DNA of 64,000 nt from JBCAWW01 sp045106675 (GTDB lineage Bacteria; Bacteroidota; Bacteroidia; J057), in the NCBI GenBank assembly GCA_045106675.1, contig JBGCFA010000014.1, positions 1 to 64,000 on the forward strand, read 5' to 3'. The first letter of the stretch is position 1; each line of letters opens with the position of its first letter. Both the position numbers and the translations under genes were made by a program. Below are positions 63,237 to 64,000 of this stretch, piece by piece. A model generated the notes under the pieces. The model was given only the letters and a program-made list of their open reading frames with translations. It had not been told where the DNA came from and did no database searches.

Positions 63237-64000
63237 ATGAAAAAAATCCTTGCTCTGCTTGTGGCGGCTCTCCTTGGAGTCTCCCAAATTACCCCTTTAT
63301 TTGCCCAGGCCGACTTTGTGGCGACGCCCAGCTCGGGTTGTGCGCCCTTAATCGCTACCTTTTTGGATTTGACGCCCAATGCTGTCTCTTGGGATTGGGA
63401 TTTTGGCAATGGCAATAGCTCATCGCTTCAGTCTCCCGGCTTGATTTACAATAATGCTGGAACCTATACTGTGCGGATGATTGTAACCTATGCCAATGGT
63501 ATTCAGGATACCGTAATCAAACCAAATTACATTACCGTTTTCTCTAGTCCTGTAGCTGATTTTAGTGTCAATCCCAATCAAGTTTGTCAAGGGGATTCGG
63601 TGCAGTTTTTAGATCAGAGTATTTTGGGCTCTGGGACAAATTTGACGGTTAGCTGGGATTTTGGAGACGGAATCACAACTAGCATCCAAAATCCTAAACA
63701 TGCTTATCAAAATGCAGGGATTTATAGTGTCATCTATGCGATCATTGATGAAAATGCTTGTAGTGATCTCTTGATACTGCCAAATTTAATCGAAGTGGAT
63801 TCGATCCCTAACGCAAGCTTTACTTTTGACATTGGCTTTAGTTGTACCGCTCCGGTAACGGTTAGCTTTACCGCAGATGATACCCTCTTAAGTTTACAGC
63901 ATTTTTGGGACTTTGGGGATGGCAATACTTCCACGCAAACTAATCCACAGCATACTTATACCAGTTTTGGCGTATTCACAGTATTGCATACACTCGGCTC
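63237..64000 (+). CDS. Secreted PKD-repeat protein (truncated by window edge)
   Basis: From an ATG at 63237 the frame is open to the right edge (over 254 codons). The signal peptide reads KKILALLVAALLGVSQITPLFAQ. Three PKD domains follow: WDWDFGNGNSSS, SWDFGDGITT and FWDFGDGNTS are their cores, each preceded by a strand such as PVADFSVNP. Multi-PKD proteins of this group are large surface proteins secreted by T9SS and used in gliding or adhesion. The C-terminus is not visible, so total size and a sorting tail remain unknown. Confidence 0.85.
   Translation, partial: MKKILALLVAALLGVSQITPLFAQADFVATPSSGCAPLIATFLDLTPNAVSWDWDFGNGNSSSLQSPGLIYNNAGTYTVRMIVTYANGIQDTVIKPNYITVFSSPVADFSVNPNQVCQGDSVQFLDQSILGSGTNLTVSWDFGDGITTSIQNPKHAYQNAGIYSVIYAIIDENACSDLLILPNLIEVDSIPNASFTFDIGFSCTAPVTVSFTADDTLLSLQHFWDFGDGNTSTQTNPQHTYTSFGVFTVLHTLG

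Overview
The window reads as chromosome of a member of the Bacteroidota, most likely of the Saprospiria (Saprospiraceae/Lewinellaceae type). Reasons: C-terminal type IX secretion (T9SS) sorting tails, many Bacteroidota-type families (DUF4476, DUF6503, S9 peptidases, PKD-repeat surface proteins), -7 boxes of the TAnnTTTG type in place of sigma70 boxes, and few Shine-Dalgarno sequences. The species call is inference; no rRNA or other phylogenetic marker beyond ffh, tig, rel and topB is present.

Layout. 1-3024 (minus) is the start of a very long secreted coiled-coil protein with two EF-hand loops, running off the left edge. 3757-14400 holds housekeeping and export genes: ffh, an S9 glutamyl-endopeptidase-like protease, an ABC-F ATPase, a T9SS-tailed di-haem peroxidase, a DUF4476 protein, trigger factor and tRNA-Leu(UAG). 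14552-17309 is rel/spoT with an overlapping small lipoprotein. 17500-25967 is a four-gene cluster of a YqiJ-like OB/membrane protein, a YqiK-like flotillin, a lipoprotein and a 1612-aa coiled-coil AAA+ ATPase. 26030-27560 is an AT-rich patch with integron-cassette-like architecture: a DUF7000 gene, then a catalytically degenerate signal-peptidase-like lipoprotein interrupted by an amber codon. 27583-34892 holds an AlkD-like glycosylase, a DHFR-family reductase, a DPP-IV-like peptidase, a DUF6503/endonuclease pair, a TetR regulator with its target and palindromic operators, and a RibD-type deaminase.

35169-41840 encodes a 2223-aa modular surface protein: sugar dehydrogenase, haem-binding region, L-type lectin, PA14, four PKD domains, three carbohydrate-binding-like repeats and a T9SS tail. 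It is followed by a TonB-C/TPR protein, crtZ with a lytic transglycosylase, two adjacent transmembrane pseudokinases, a multi-PAS histidine kinase, a GH144-like glucanase, a phosphoesterase, a class III CoA-transferase, topB, homogentisate dioxygenase, an M24 peptidase, an AraC regulator, an SRPBCC protein, an FAD dehydrogenase and the start of another PKD-repeat protein (63237 to the right edge).

The most unusual parts are the flotillin/AAA+ membrane cluster, the tandem pseudokinases, the cassette-like patch with the broken pseudo-signal-peptidase, and a dispersed palindromic repeat (core GCTTCGCAGAACG) that occurs between genes and apparently also inside reading frames.
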